This document shows positions 40,885 to 49,960 of a stretch of 64,000 bases of DNA, piece by piece (position 1 is the stretch's first letter; the number at the start of each line of letters is the position of its first letter). Under the pieces are notes generated by a model. That model saw only the letters and a list, made by a program, of their open reading frames with translations. It had not been told where the DNA came from and did not search any database. This stretch comes from Candidatus Latescibacterota bacterium (GTDB taxonomy: Bacteria > Latescibacterota > UBA2968 > UBA8231): contig JAJEGS010000039.1 in the NCBI GenBank assembly GCA_022819745.1, positions 372,001 to 436,000 of the forward strand. The letters are read 5' to 3'. A program made the position numbers and the translations under genes.

Positions 40885-42993
40885 CTAAGGCAAATGCAGC
40901 GTCACCGACTGAACGTGGTCGTATCCCCCCGGTGCGCGGATCGGCTGCCGCTGGCCTTCGACATCCACACTTGCACCCTGACAAGTAAAGCGATACGCAC
41001 CCGCTTCGGGCAACACAAACCACGCCGTACCCGCCAGATCGGCCCGCACGGCATAGGGCAGAACCGCTTGCCCAGCCAGCGGAGTCACCAAAACGCCGGC
41101 TCGGGCGACCGGTTGCCCGTCGCGCATCACCCGCACCAGCACCTCCGGCAATCGCTCGTGCGCCAGCGGCCCCACATCCCGCCCGGCGAGCCGGCGGAAC
41201 AACTCCTGCGACCAAGCCGTCGTCGCCGTCGGACGCGAGACCGGTTGCTGCGGATCGCACCAGTTGAGACACAGCCGGTGCTTGCCCCACGCCGCTGGCG
41301 TCCCCGCGCCGAAAGGATCAATGCGAGCGTCCGCTCCCGACTGCGACGGCCACGTGACCTTCACGTCGAGCGGTCCAGCCAACATCCCCGGCACGTGGTC
41401 GGTGAAGCCTCGATAGTCCATGTCGGCGAGGAAAAACGTCTGTAACCCGTGGACGTTGCGCTCCGGCATTGAGGTCAAGAATTCCCACCAACCTTCCCCC
41501 AGCGGCGGCTCCTCCTGCTCTCCCCAAGAGCCACCGTCGAAGATGCCCGCCTCACCGACTCGGATCGGTTTCACTGGGAGGCCGCTGCGGATCTCGTCAA
41601 TGCTCGCCTCAATGTTTTCTAGCCCACTGAACAGCCGGTAGCAATCAATCAACTCAATCAACTCGTCCGTAGCCACAGACGGGTCAAAGGTGACTTCGGC
41701 AATGCGGCTGTCGTCGAGTTCCTTCACCTTGCGCAGCAGGGGCACGCAGTACTCGGGCTCTCTCGCGTCCGTAATGTCCCAGAACAGGATCGACGGGTGG
41801 TTGCGGACCGAGCGGATCCAGTAGTCGGCCACCGCTAGCTGGTAATCCCTTACCAGCGCCTTCTCCCGCACGTCCATCTCCGGCGTGTACACCTGTCCCG
41901 TGCCGACGCAGAAGTTGGCCCCCACCACGAACACGCCAAGCTCATCAGCCACGTCGTAAAACACCGGCGGCGGGTCGTAGCGGTGATGCTCGACAATGCT
42001 GACGTTGGCGTCGGCCAGATCGACGAACTTCCGCGTCAGCCACTGGCGCTCGTACACGTACGGCACCGTGTGGTCGCCCCAAGGCATGAGTTGAATGCCG
42101 TTGAGCAACAGCCGATCCTCCTCGGTCCAGATCTCGCGGAAGCCGAAGCGAGTCACGGTAGTATGCACGGCGCGACCTGCCGATTGCAGCGAACTTTCGA
42201 GGAAGTACAGAACCGGCTCGCCGTACGGCGGACGACCCCAAAGCACGGCATCGCGCCAAGGCGCTGCGATCTCCAAGCGACGGCTCTCCCCCGGTGCCAG
42301 ATCGAGATCGCAGCCTACAAGTTCCAGTTCCGTTTCACCCGCACGGCGCACCCGCAGGCGAACGTCGCCGTGAAACCCTTCCTCGGCGTCATTGCGGACC
42401 GTCAACCCAACGCGGATTTCGCCCTCCCGTACCGACGTGACGATCTGCACATCTTCGACCCGGACCCGCGACTCCCAACTCAGCCACAAATCCGACTCCA
42501 TACCCACGGTGGCGGCGCTCGTGTACCAGAAGCGAGTATCGAGGGCTTTTTCCGCCTCTTCGCTCAACTGTGGGGCGTCGGGATGCGCATAGCGGCCGCT
42601 ACAGTTGTGAGTAAACACGTCAAGCCGGTGATCGCGTCCCGAACGGATGCTAGCAGTCAAGTCAATGCGCCAAGGCAAGCGCATACCGTAGTGCTCACCA
42701 ATCACTTCACCGTCGAGATAAGCGCGCCCAAAGTGACGGACCCTCCCTAAGTCGAGCACAATGCGCCCATCTGCATCCCAGCCGTCGGGCAGGCGCAGCC
42801 CTGTGCGGTACCAACCAGACTCGGGCGGATCGTCTTCAAACTCGCGCGAGCGATGCGGCACGCGCACGCGCTCCCAACCATCGGTCGGCGGGTCGCCGTC
42901 AAGCCCCTCGGCAAACTCCCACTCGCCGTTCAGCAGCAAGCGGACATCACCGCTCATTCCCAACAGCTCAGTCGCAGTACCCGAAGCGTCCAT
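40885..42993 (-). CDS. Glycoside hydrolase family 2-like protein with altered acid/base motif
   Basis: A 702-residue protein with the GH2 domain order: a jelly-roll sugar-binding domain (about 15-170: LLNGEWEF, ESGWYRTGLRLP, GRAYLDGEVIGEHYG), an immunoglobulin-like domain (about 175-285), a TIM barrel (about 285-560: RLLLNGIQLMPWGDH, VEHHRYDPPPVFYDVADELGVFVV) and a C-terminal sandwich. In active GH2 enzymes the strand after NHPSI ends W-x-x-G-N-E; here it is W405-DITDAR, so the acid/base Glu is missing from its usual place. A Glu in VGEAGIF may be the nucleophile. GAGGGG precedes the ATG; the gene starts three bases after the binding-protein stop. Confidence 0.82.
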   Translation of the reverse strand: MDASGTATELLGMSGDVRLLLNGEWEFAEGLDGDPPTDGWERVRVPHRSREFEDDPPESGWYRTGLRLPDGWDADGRIVLDLGRVRHFGRAYLDGEVIGEHYGMRLPWRIDLTASIRSGRDHRLDVFTHNCSGRYAHPDAPQLSEEAEKALDTRFWYTSAATVGMESDLWLSWESRVRVEDVQIVTSVREGEIRVGLTVRNDAEEGFHGDVRLRVRRAGETELELVGCDLDLAPGESRRLEIAAPWRDAVLWGRPPYGEPVLYFLESSLQSAGRAVHTTVTRFGFREIWTEEDRLLLNGIQLMPWGDHTVPYVYERQWLTRKFVDLADANVSIVEHHRYDPPPVFYDVADELGVFVVGANFCVGTGQVYTPEMDVREKALVRDYQLAVADYWIRSVRNHPSILFWDITDAREPEYCVPLLRKVKELDDSRIAEVTFDPSVATDELIELIDCYRLFSGLENIEASIDEIRSGLPVKPIRVGEAGIFDGGSWGEQEEPPLGEGWWEFLTSMPERNVHGLQTFFLADMDYRGFTDHVPGMLAGPLDVKVTWPSQSGADARIDPFGAGTPAAWGKHRLCLNWCDPQQPVSRPTATTAWSQELFRRLAGRDVGPLAHERLPEVLVRVMRDGQPVARAGVLVTPLAGQAVLPYAVRADLAGTAWFVLPEAGAYRFTCQGASVDVEGQRQPIRAPGGYDHVQSVTLHLP

Positions 42994-42996
42994 AAC

Positions 42997-44766
42997 TTAC
43001 CCCTCGCCTTGGGCTATTGCCCCATTATCCACAGGCTCTAACCGGATAAAAGTCTTCAACAATTCCCACTGCCAAGAGTGCGGGAAGCCGTAAGGGTCTC
43101 GCTGACTCGGCCAACCAGTCCAGCGAGTAGTGTTGCAAGGATAGCGGATAATTAGCTGCGCCAAGAAGATGTCGGGCAACTCCCCCACCCAAATTTCCAT
43201 CGCCTCGACGAATAATTCCAACAGTTCCTCGTCGCCGACCTGTAGCGGCGCGATGCGCTCGACAATGCGGTCGAACTCCTCGTTGCGCCAGCGCGAAATG
43301 GTTGACCACAGCGGCGCTGGCTGCCCGGTGGGCCGGAAGTACTGCGAGGTGTAGTAAGACAACATCAGGTAGGGGTCCATGCCGCGCACCCCACTCGGTC
43401 CCTTGCAACCGAGGGAAACCTTCTGCTCTCCCGTCTGCACGAGAGAAGTCAAACCAGGCGAGGTGTCAAAGTTCGCATCAAAACCAGCGTCGCGTAGCTG
43501 CTGTGTCAGCGGCGGACCATAGGCCCGCAGCCACTGCGGCACGTACATGGCGATCTCGACGCGCTCGCCCTCCGCGTTGACCCACAAGCCCTCCTCGTCC
43601 TTGCGATAGCCTTTCCCTTCCATGATCCGATCCACCTCTTCCAAGTGCGGCTTGGAATCGTACCCGTGCCGCGCGAGAATCTCCTGCAGGGCCTCGTCAA
43701 AAGGCGCAAACCATTCATAGGGCGTGAAGGGATGCAGCGCGACCACGCCCGCACCCGACTCAGCTAGCTGGACGAGCTTCTCCCGGTCGATGGCCATGCT
43801 GATTGCCCGACGAATCTGCGGATCGTCAAACGGCGGCTCCGAGCAGTTCATGTTGAGGTCAATGGGACACCAGTCCAAGTAGCCATAGGGCGGCTGCCGG
43901 TCGGAGAAGGTCACGACCCGCGCATTGCGCTCTAACACGCTTTCGAGGGTGAGCACCTGCATGATGGGCGCCATGTCGAGTTGATCAGTCAGCAGCAGTT
44001 GCGCGGCCTGACTTTCCTCCTGCTGCGGCACGTAGATAATTCGCTGAATTCTCGGCAGCCGCTTAAACCCCTTCTTAGCCGCCCACCAGTCTTGGCGCAG
44101 GTCGTAGATTTTCTGATATGGAGAAGCGTACACAAGTCGGTAGGGGCCCGTGCCTAAAGGCAAGCCGCCGTCAATGTTATGGAAGGTAAACTCTAGCGGG
44201 TCTCGATCTTTCCATATATGCTCGGGCAAGACGAAGATGCCGTGGTTGCTGCTCAGCGTAGTCGCCCAAAACGCTGGCCCCGCCTTTTTGAGCACCAGTC
44301 GCACGGTGTGATCGTCAACGACTTCAGTGGAGTCAAAAAACTCGGGTAGATCGGCCAGATGCACCATGGCCTCGGCGTGATCGCGCAACATGTCGAAGGT
44401 GAAGGCCACGTCGCGCGCCGTGAACGGGACGCCGTCCGCCCATTCAATGCCCTCGCGAATCTTCACAGTGAGCACGGTAAAGCTGTCATTGTACTCCCAA
44501 CTCTCAGCCAGCCAGTTCTCGTATTCCCCGGTGAGCACATTGTACATAATCAGCGGCTCGAACACCGCTGGCAGTGTGCCCATGTGAAATCCCTGATCGG
44601 AGCCGGGGATGTAGGGATTCTGATTGTCGAACAGGGAATACTGGTTCGGCCCGCCATTCATCAAGATCATGGTGCGGTCCCGAGGGACATCGTCCAGCAC
44701 CACAGCCGGCCCGCAGCTAGCCAGTACCGCGCATACCGCAAGCGGTAGTAGGAGTACCCTTTGCAT
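42997..44766 (-). CDS. Family 5 ABC transporter substrate-binding lipoprotein (peptide/nickel type)
   Basis: About 589 residues from ATG 44766 (MQRVLLLP...), with lipobox L15-A-S-C18 marking lipid attachment at Cys18; a TTG at 44787 is a possible longer start. The mature protein has the family 5 (DppA/OppA) layout: FEPLIMYNVLTGEYENWLAESWEYND, KIREGIEWADGVPFTARDVAFTFDML, GTGPYRLVYASPYQKI and DPQIRRAISMAIDREKLVQLA. It would deliver a peptide, oligosaccharide or similar solute to inner-membrane permeases. None is adjacent; the matching permease and ATPase genes are at 59885-63772, separated only by the defence island, so this is very likely their displaced binding protein. Confidence 0.93.
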   Translation of the reverse strand: MQRVLLLPLAVCAVLASCGPAVVLDDVPRDRTMILMNGGPNQYSLFDNQNPYIPGSDQGFHMGTLPAVFEPLIMYNVLTGEYENWLAESWEYNDSFTVLTVKIREGIEWADGVPFTARDVAFTFDMLRDHAEAMVHLADLPEFFDSTEVVDDHTVRLVLKKAGPAFWATTLSSNHGIFVLPEHIWKDRDPLEFTFHNIDGGLPLGTGPYRLVYASPYQKIYDLRQDWWAAKKGFKRLPRIQRIIYVPQQEESQAAQLLLTDQLDMAPIMQVLTLESVLERNARVVTFSDRQPPYGYLDWCPIDLNMNCSEPPFDDPQIRRAISMAIDREKLVQLAESGAGVVALHPFTPYEWFAPFDEALQEILARHGYDSKPHLEEVDRIMEGKGYRKDEEGLWVNAEGERVEIAMYVPQWLRAYGPPLTQQLRDAGFDANFDTSPGLTSLVQTGEQKVSLGCKGPSGVRGMDPYLMLSYYTSQYFRPTGQPAPLWSTISRWRNEEFDRIVERIAPLQVGDEELLELFVEAMEIWVGELPDIFLAQLIIRYPCNTTRWTGWPSQRDPYGFPHSWQWELLKTFIRLEPVDNGAIAQGEG

Positions 44767-44812
44767 GGTGAAGTTACTGTTTTTCAAAGGAGTAGGATTG
44801 GATGCAGCATAT

Positions 44813-44838
44813 AGGGGTGACTGGCCGGTCGCCCCTAC
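44813..44838. repeat. Palindromic repeat at the left edge of the defence island
   Basis: This 26-base element (starts AGGGGTGACTGG, ends CCGGTCGCCCCTAC) matches the one at 59811-59836 at 24 of 26 positions. It lies 32 bases beyond the antitoxin stop and 47 bases before the ATG of the binding-protein gene, that is, exactly between island and host operon. Confidence 0.85.
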
Positions 44839-44870
44839 TCAGGCCGCCCAGACGGTCAATGCGAGGATTG

Positions 44871-45095
44871 CTATTCTCTACCAGAAGAATCGTCTTCGCG
44901 AGACCGCTGTATCTGGTTGGCGAGCGTCTCGACATCTGGCACAGTAAGCCATTGCTGCCGATCAACCGAATAATTGCCCTTGCCCGTTTCGTACTGATGG
45001 AGAAAACGAATCGTTCCAACCGGGCCGAGTTTCTGCAAAAGTGCCTCAATACCGAGTTCATGGATCTGATTCGCTGTCATCTTTAAGGCGTTCAT
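44871..45095 (-). CDS. Predicted antitoxin of the PIN toxin
   Basis: A 74-residue protein (MNALKMTANQIHELGIEALLQKLGPVGTIRFLHQYETGKGNYSVDRQQWL) with a helix-rich N-terminal half and an acidic tail. The layout resembles short hypothetical proteins that accompany PIN genes and are presumed to be antitoxins. AGGAGA precedes the ATG at 45095, and the gene overlaps the end of the PIN gene by 38 bases in another frame. The toxin-first order is less common but known. I infer the role from partnership; no named antitoxin fold was recognised. Confidence 0.6.
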   Translation of the reverse strand: MNALKMTANQIHELGIEALLQKLGPVGTIRFLHQYETGKGNYSVDRQQWLTVPDVETLANQIQRSREDDSSGRE

Positions 45096-45543
45096 TTTCA
45101 GTTATCTCCTGTAACCATGTAAGCGGGTTTTCGACGCGGATGCCAAGTTGCGAACTGATGCTTTTCGCCTTGTTAAGCATCCGGTCATCCGTTGTTAGCA
45201 GGCAATCCGCACGGCCACTTTCGGCGCAGGCAAGATGTAGAGCATCGAACGGCTTAAACCCCAACGATTCAAAATGCTTGCCTCTCGCAGCCTCGGTTGC
45301 ATCAACGGGAACGGTCTGATGAGCGTACGTTAGCAGGAATTTTACTCGAAAGCGTTGTCTCAAGTCAAGGTTTTGATCGGCTTCAAACCTAGAAACTTCG
45401 CTGGCGATCCATTGCCATTGCCTAGTGTAAAAGCGCACCATGATCAGCATAATAGCTTCGGTTTCAAGGCGAATTCGATCTTGCGTCTGATCGTCAAAGG
45501 GACGGCTCAAACAACAGTTATCAAGGTACACTCTCCAGTTCAT
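45058..45543 (-). CDS. PIN-domain ribonuclease toxin
   Basis: A 161-residue PIN protein: the first acidic residue is D8 in VYLDNCCLSRPFDDQ, followed by a helical middle with candidate acid E49, then the core FDALHLACAESGRADCLLTTDDRML with D100, D113 and D119 in the expected places. PIN toxins cleave RNA with Mg2+ or Mn2+. Its ATG overlaps the stop of the methyltransferase tail by four bases (45540-45543), so toxin synthesis is tied to translation of the defence operon; the antitoxin follows directly. This coupling could make loss of the island costly or act as a back-up suicide module. Confidence 0.85.
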   Translation of the reverse strand: MNWRVYLDNCCLSRPFDDQTQDRIRLETEAIMLIMVRFYTRQWQWIASEVSRFEADQNLDLRQRFRVKFLLTYAHQTVPVDATEAARGKHFESLGFKPFDALHLACAESGRADCLLTTDDRMLNKAKSISSQLGIRVENPLTWLQEITENERLKDDSESDP

Positions 45544-46295
45544 CTATCAATCTCGTCGTCTTTGGTCAGGTCTGGGAGCTCGCCGCGGGCCAGTTGGTCG
45601 TAGGCCTGGAGGACGTAGCGTTGGGTGCGATATTCGCCGAATTCCTGCATCTCGTTGCGTTTGAGGGCTGGGAAGGAAGCGCTCGGCTCGGGCGCGTCGA
45701 GAATCCATTCGAGGTCAGCGCGGTCTAGCTGGTATAGGTGCGCGAAGATGGAGTCTAGTTCACACTTGAGATGATGGCGGCGGTCGTCGTCGTAGGAAAA
45801 GGGCGGGCCGTCGTAGCCTAAATCGCGGGCAAAACCTTCGAGGTCGTGGGCGGTGTACGTTAGCTCCAAGACGCGGGGGACGATGAGTTCGACGTATCTG
45901 AGGCCGGGGAGTGCCTCTTCGAGATAGGCTTCAGGTGGCAAAACGGGAAGTTGTTTGACGATGAAGAAGTTCATGTTGACACCCCCAACCGAGAAGCGGG
46001 CAATCCAGTCGAGGGGGAGGCTGTTCATGTTGGCCAAAACAAGGGCGGAAGCGACCCCTCGCGCCTTTTCGTAGTCTATCACTGGGGCGCTATTTCCGAC
46101 CCCGCTCAAAGGAAGGCTTCCCGTCAGAACAGTCCGTTCGTCTGTGGCTCTAGTAATACCTCGAAATGCCTGAAGCCAATTGGCGTAGTCTATATCAAGA
46201 AGAGGGGCCTTGTTGCTCACGGCAATTCCTTGTATGACGGCAAAGATGGCTGTTCGCCAATCGGTAGCTCGTGCAATGTCGCGGAAGACAAGCAA
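45540..46295 (-). pseudogene. C-terminal segment of the adenine methyltransferase, in a different frame
   Basis: This 251-residue frame starts with LVFRDIARATDWRT and continues RGITRATDERT, LPLDWIARFSVGGVNMNFFIVKQLPVLPP and RHHLKCELDSIFAHLYQLDRADLEWILD. That order is the usual C-terminal target-recognition end of large Eco57I/PglX-like adenine methyltransferases. It continues the protein encoded at 46342-49803, with a frame change between about 46400 and 46300. It might be translated separately from TTG 46295, or be produced only if the frame is restored. The stop overlaps the PIN gene start. I call it the broken tail of that gene, unless sequencing error made the break. Confidence 0.7.
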
Positions 46296-46376
46296 CCAAC
46301 GATGATTGTCGTTCCCGAATCGCTCAGACCAAAGGACGGCATCATGGCAAAAATCCCCGTCCGCTCGTCGGTTGCT
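46134..46376 (-). repeat. Three imperfect tandem repeats at the methyltransferase frame break
   Basis: The R-A-T-D/W-R-T motif is encoded three times: near 46376-46360 (RKIVRATDERTGIFAMM), 46271-46255 (RDIARATDWRTAIFAVI) and 46150-46134 (RGITRATDERTVLTGSL). The spacings are 107 and 120 bases; 107 is not a multiple of three, so the first copy is out of frame with the other two. Related enzymes carry this motif once, as far as I know. Confidence 0.65.
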
Positions 46377-49300
46377 CTGACAATTTTCCTGAGAGCGAGT
46401 TGCGAGCCAGTTCGGTAAGCGTAGAGAGCGCTCGGCTCGGCTCGGTCGTCAAAAATGGGGCTGTTTCGGTTTTGTCAAGTCTTTTTTGCACTTCTTCTTC
46501 CGGCACCCAATACCGAGGGAGGACGACGGCTTGGGCGTCGGCTTTTTCCGCCGCTGTCATGGGCTCGGCCTTGCCCCCTTTGAGATCTTTGGCGGAAACC
46601 CCGTCAAACGTGGCGAAGCGATGGTCGTACTGGTGGAACAGCTTGGCCTCATACAGGGGAAGGTAGCACTCAGGTTCAGCATCCCCACACGCGAACACAT
46701 TGCCCACAAGCTGCCAGCCCGCTTCTTCCAACTCCTCGCGGGTACGGAAGAGGCCGGAGTCATTGGACATGTCAAACATGCGCTGGAACCTCACGCCCCA
46801 AGGGTTTACCTCCGGCTCTGTACCGTTGGCCTCTTTCCACAGCACACCGGCACGGCGGTACATCTTGCGGGCTATTTCCATGTCGCGCCGAGTGCGGAAG
46901 ATGGGGCAGGTGCGAGTGTTGGGATTGAACAGGGCAAAATCCTCCGCCGACAGGGTGAATCGCCGCGCCGGGTCGCGGAGCTGCTCGGCTTGGTATAGGA
47001 AGAAGGCGAACTCGCCCTGTGGAGTGGGGTGGTCCGCGCCGCTGAGGGTGAGCAGGCAGAATTTGATGCGGCTGTCTATGCTTGGGAAAACCTTTTCCCG
47101 GTTCTCGAAGTCGTAAAGGCTGACGAGCCGCTCGCTGGAGACAATTTCGTCGAAAAATGCTTTGGTCGAATTGTCCGTAGCAATACCGGTTGGCACAATC
47201 AGGCCCGCTCTCCCTCGCGGGCCGATCAACTCGAAGACCAACTCGGCAAATACCGCATACGTGTTGACATCTCCGACACCGGCAAGCGGGAATCTATCCC
47301 CAGTTCGGACAAACTGACTTGTGGCCTCGGCTTGCCGTTGTGCGATTTGGAACTCGGCAAAAAGGGCCTTTTCCGCAGGCAGGGCATCTTCGCGGACTAG
47401 TTGCTTGATGAGCCGATTACGGGCGGCCTTGTTCGGAGCATTGGCGATGTCCGGCGACCGCGATGCAAAAAACTCCTGCTCCTGCAACTTGATGCGTTCC
47501 CACGGCGGATTCCCCAGCACCACGTCAAACCCCCCATCCTGCATGATTTCGGCAAAGGCAAGATGCCAGTGAAAGAAGCAGTGCTGACGGGCTAGCTTGC
47601 CAACCGCATCACAGACGCCGGACCGCATGACCAAACCAGAGTCGAGGCGATTGAAATCCTCGATGAGCGGCACCGTGTCCGTGCTGCTCTCCGTCTTTTT
47701 CGCAAAATACGCCCCGACAAACAAATTCGCCCGCAGTTCCTCTTGCGTGCGATCTATGGCTTCATACGCGGTGCGCTTGCGCTCTACATCCTCAATCGTT
47801 TCCTCGGGCATGTCATCGAGGTTGGCAGTAGCCACCGCCACTTCCAATAGACTGTCTTTGTCAAACAGATCGCCCTGTACCGCATCGCCCGCTTGGCGAT
47901 TGCGCTTTTTGAGCTCGGTGCAGACGGCCTTGTCATCGCCGGTTAAGGGCTTGTACGCCTCGGCCGGAATGCCGTTTGCCATGCTCTCCGGGTCGAGCAC
48001 GCCGACGAGGCTGTCGCCGTGCAGGATGTGCGCATCGAGAAAGGTCAGCGGCCTGCCCGGTTCCACGGTTTCGATCCACAGGGCGGTCTTGCACAACTCG
48101 ACCGCCAGCGGATTGCGATCTACGCCGTAGATGCAGTGCTGCACCACGGCCCGCAGGGCATGTTGATGGGCGGCCTCGCCGCTAGCTTCGCCGCTAGAAG
48201 ATTCGTAGCGAGCAATTTCGGCAGCCATGCGCCGCGCCGCAGCCAAGAGGAAATGCCCCGAGCCGCACGCCGGATCGATGACCCGCAAGGCGAGGATCGC
48301 TTCACGCGGGTTTTCGGGATGATCGGCAACCGCCTGGGCGAGGACAGGCTCCAGCGTCGATTTAATCAACTCGTTCACGAGGGCCGCGGGCGTGTAGTAC
48401 GAGCCCGTCAGCTTGCGCTCGGAGCCTCTGCTCTTTTCGCTGCTGAGGCCATCGTCAACAAAGCCAAAACCCCAAGGTGCCGCGCTCACGTCCACCACGG
48501 GCTGAAGCTCCAAGAGACTTTCGTAAACCGAACCTAGCTCTTCAGTGCCCATATCCCGGTAGTTGACGCGAGCGAGGGCCTCGTCGGTGCGGAAGAAAGC
48601 TAGATTTCGCACCGCCTCCAAAAGCCGCTCATTGGCAATGGTGGCCCCTTCCAAATCCGGGCACTGATCCGAGCGGAACAAGCCCCCTAAAGCCGACAAG
48701 CCCAAAGCAGGCAGCCCTCCTTGGGCGAGCACACCGAAGGTAATCCGCAGGCCCTCATAGAGATCGTGGTGGTCGTCGTAATGGCGTCGGCGCAGGGCGC
48801 GTTCGCGCAACTGAGCAAGGGAATACCCCTCGGCAAACAGGGCGCGCTGTTGGTCGGTGGTTCCCGGTGTATGCAGCAGATCGCGCTCTTCGGCCCTAAA
48901 GAGAAAGAGCAGGCGGTAAATGAACCTGAGTAACTGCTGGAAATAGCCCTCGGGCGAGAGCTTGCCCTCGTCGAGGGCGGCGCGCAACGCAGCGTTGTCC
49001 GGGTGCTGTAGAAAACCATTGCCAAGCTGCCGCAGGGCTTCGGTGACGCCATCGCGGAGATTCTCTAAGGCGCGTTCACCAGTCTGATGAGCTTGGGCGC
49101 GCCAGCTTTCGATGATGCAACTAGACGGCTGGCCATTGGTTGGCTGCAAACGGCTGGCATGGATAGTGAGCCAGAGGGCTGCAAAATCCGCATAGAGTGC
49201 CTCCGCGAACATGAGGTCCAAGTCGGCCTCAATGCAGGCGGGCCGCGTCAGGCTGGAGTTGTCGCGCAGGAGGCGCAGTTTCGAGCCGTTGGCAATGATC

Positions 49301-49803
49301 CCCCACAAAGAAGCGTCCTCGGCGTTGAGGTACTCTTGCATCAATCCGTGCGGCGTTTGCCGACGTCCCTCGTCCCCAAAACGCGGCTCGGCCTTGTCGA
49401 GTTCAAAGTCGCGCGTGGTCAACAGAAATGGCACCTGCTCACTACAAGCGCGGTGGGTTAGCTCAAAACGGCGCTCGCCCAGCGCGACACTCTTAGACGC
49501 GGTCAGATCGTCATAGCCGAGGATGTCGCGCAACAAAGGCACAAGCCATTCGCCCACGCCGACCTGATTTGCGCTGAGTTCGCGACGAGGACGGCGTTCG
49601 GAATAACTGGTGTACAGATCGTTGGCGATGCGCCAGTAGCGGGCCAGTTCCTCCTTGAGCACGAGGGATTTAGAGAGGCTATAGGCAGTGACGGTCTGTC
49701 TGGGTGCCTCCAGTGCAGCGATGCTCTGGAGGAACTCAGGAGGCAAAATGCCGCCTTCGATTCTGAGTGCGGTAAATCCGTGATCTTTTCGCGTCCGCGC
49801 CAT
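46342..49803 (-). CDS. Large N6-adenine DNA methyltransferase (DrmMI/PglX-like), main part
   Basis: About 1153 residues from ATG 49803; an upstream GTG at 49833 has no better ribosome site. An N-terminal helical region precedes the entry motif KLTGSYYTPAALVNELI (about 465-480), motif I DPACGSGHFLLAAARRM (about 510-526), the GVDRNPLAVELCKTALW block, and catalytic motif IV GNPPW (about 764-768), all intact. It methylates adenine N6 in DNA, and in DISARM-like systems marks self DNA. Translation in this frame stops at 46342 inside the repeat region, so the C-terminal target-recognition end is detached into 45540-46295. An 11-base-period array lies 60-125 bases upstream. Confidence 0.88.
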   Translation of the reverse strand: MARTRKDHGFTALRIEGGILPPEFLQSIAALEAPRQTVTAYSLSKSLVLKEELARYWRIANDLYTSYSERRPRRELSANQVGVGEWLVPLLRDILGYDDLTASKSVALGERRFELTHRACSEQVPFLLTTRDFELDKAEPRFGDEGRRQTPHGLMQEYLNAEDASLWGIIANGSKLRLLRDNSSLTRPACIEADLDLMFAEALYADFAALWLTIHASRLQPTNGQPSSCIIESWRAQAHQTGERALENLRDGVTEALRQLGNGFLQHPDNAALRAALDEGKLSPEGYFQQLLRFIYRLLFLFRAEERDLLHTPGTTDQQRALFAEGYSLAQLRERALRRRHYDDHHDLYEGLRITFGVLAQGGLPALGLSALGGLFRSDQCPDLEGATIANERLLEAVRNLAFFRTDEALARVNYRDMGTEELGSVYESLLELQPVVDVSAAPWGFGFVDDGLSSEKSRGSERKLTGSYYTPAALVNELIKSTLEPVLAQAVADHPENPREAILALRVIDPACGSGHFLLAAARRMAAEIARYESSSGEASGEAAHQHALRAVVQHCIYGVDRNPLAVELCKTALWIETVEPGRPLTFLDAHILHGDSLVGVLDPESMANGIPAEAYKPLTGDDKAVCTELKKRNRQAGDAVQGDLFDKDSLLEVAVATANLDDMPEETIEDVERKRTAYEAIDRTQEELRANLFVGAYFAKKTESSTDTVPLIEDFNRLDSGLVMRSGVCDAVGKLARQHCFFHWHLAFAEIMQDGGFDVVLGNPPWERIKLQEQEFFASRSPDIANAPNKAARNRLIKQLVREDALPAEKALFAEFQIAQRQAEATSQFVRTGDRFPLAGVGDVNTYAVFAELVFELIGPRGRAGLIVPTGIATDNSTKAFFDEIVSSERLVSLYDFENREKVFPSIDSRIKFCLLTLSGADHPTPQGEFAFFLYQAEQLRDPARRFTLSAEDFALFNPNTRTCPIFRTRRDMEIARKMYRRAGVLWKEANGTEPEVNPWGVRFQRMFDMSNDSGLFRTREELEEAGWQLVGNVFACGDAEPECYLPLYEAKLFHQYDHRFATFDGVSAKDLKGGKAEPMTAAEKADAQAVVLPRYWVPEEEVQKRLDKTETAPFLTTEPSRALSTLTELARNSLSGKLSEQPTSGRGFLP

Positions 49804-49862
49804 GTTTATCTCTTGTCGTTTGTTTTTCCGCACTCGTTTCGACGGGGTTCAGCATTGGGTTA

Positions 49863-49928
49863 AATAAGACCTCAATAGACCCTTAATAGCCCCCTAATAA
49901 GACGCGCATAAGACGCGCATAAGACGTT
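49863..49928. repeat. Six-unit array with exact 11-base period upstream of the methyltransferase gene
   Basis: Six units spaced exactly 11 bases apart share an (A/C)ATA core: AATAAGACCTC, AATAGACCCTT, AATAGCCCCCT, AATAAGACGCG, CATAAGACGCG and CATAAGACGTT. The period equals about one DNA helical turn, so bound proteins would line up on one face. It lies in the 157-base gap between the AlbA_2 and methyltransferase genes. Confidence 0.7.
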
Positions 49929-49960
49929 AAACTTTTATGCGTCGAACTCGGCAAACAATC

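Noticed and set aside
44813..44838. Insertion-sequence end or attachment site of an integrase
   Set aside because: No transposase or integrase gene lies anywhere in the island, and the palindrome lacks an adjacent tRNA or target duplication.
49863..49928. CRISPR array
   Set aside because: Units are 11 bases with no spacers and no cas genes nearby; it is a phased short repeat, not CRISPR.
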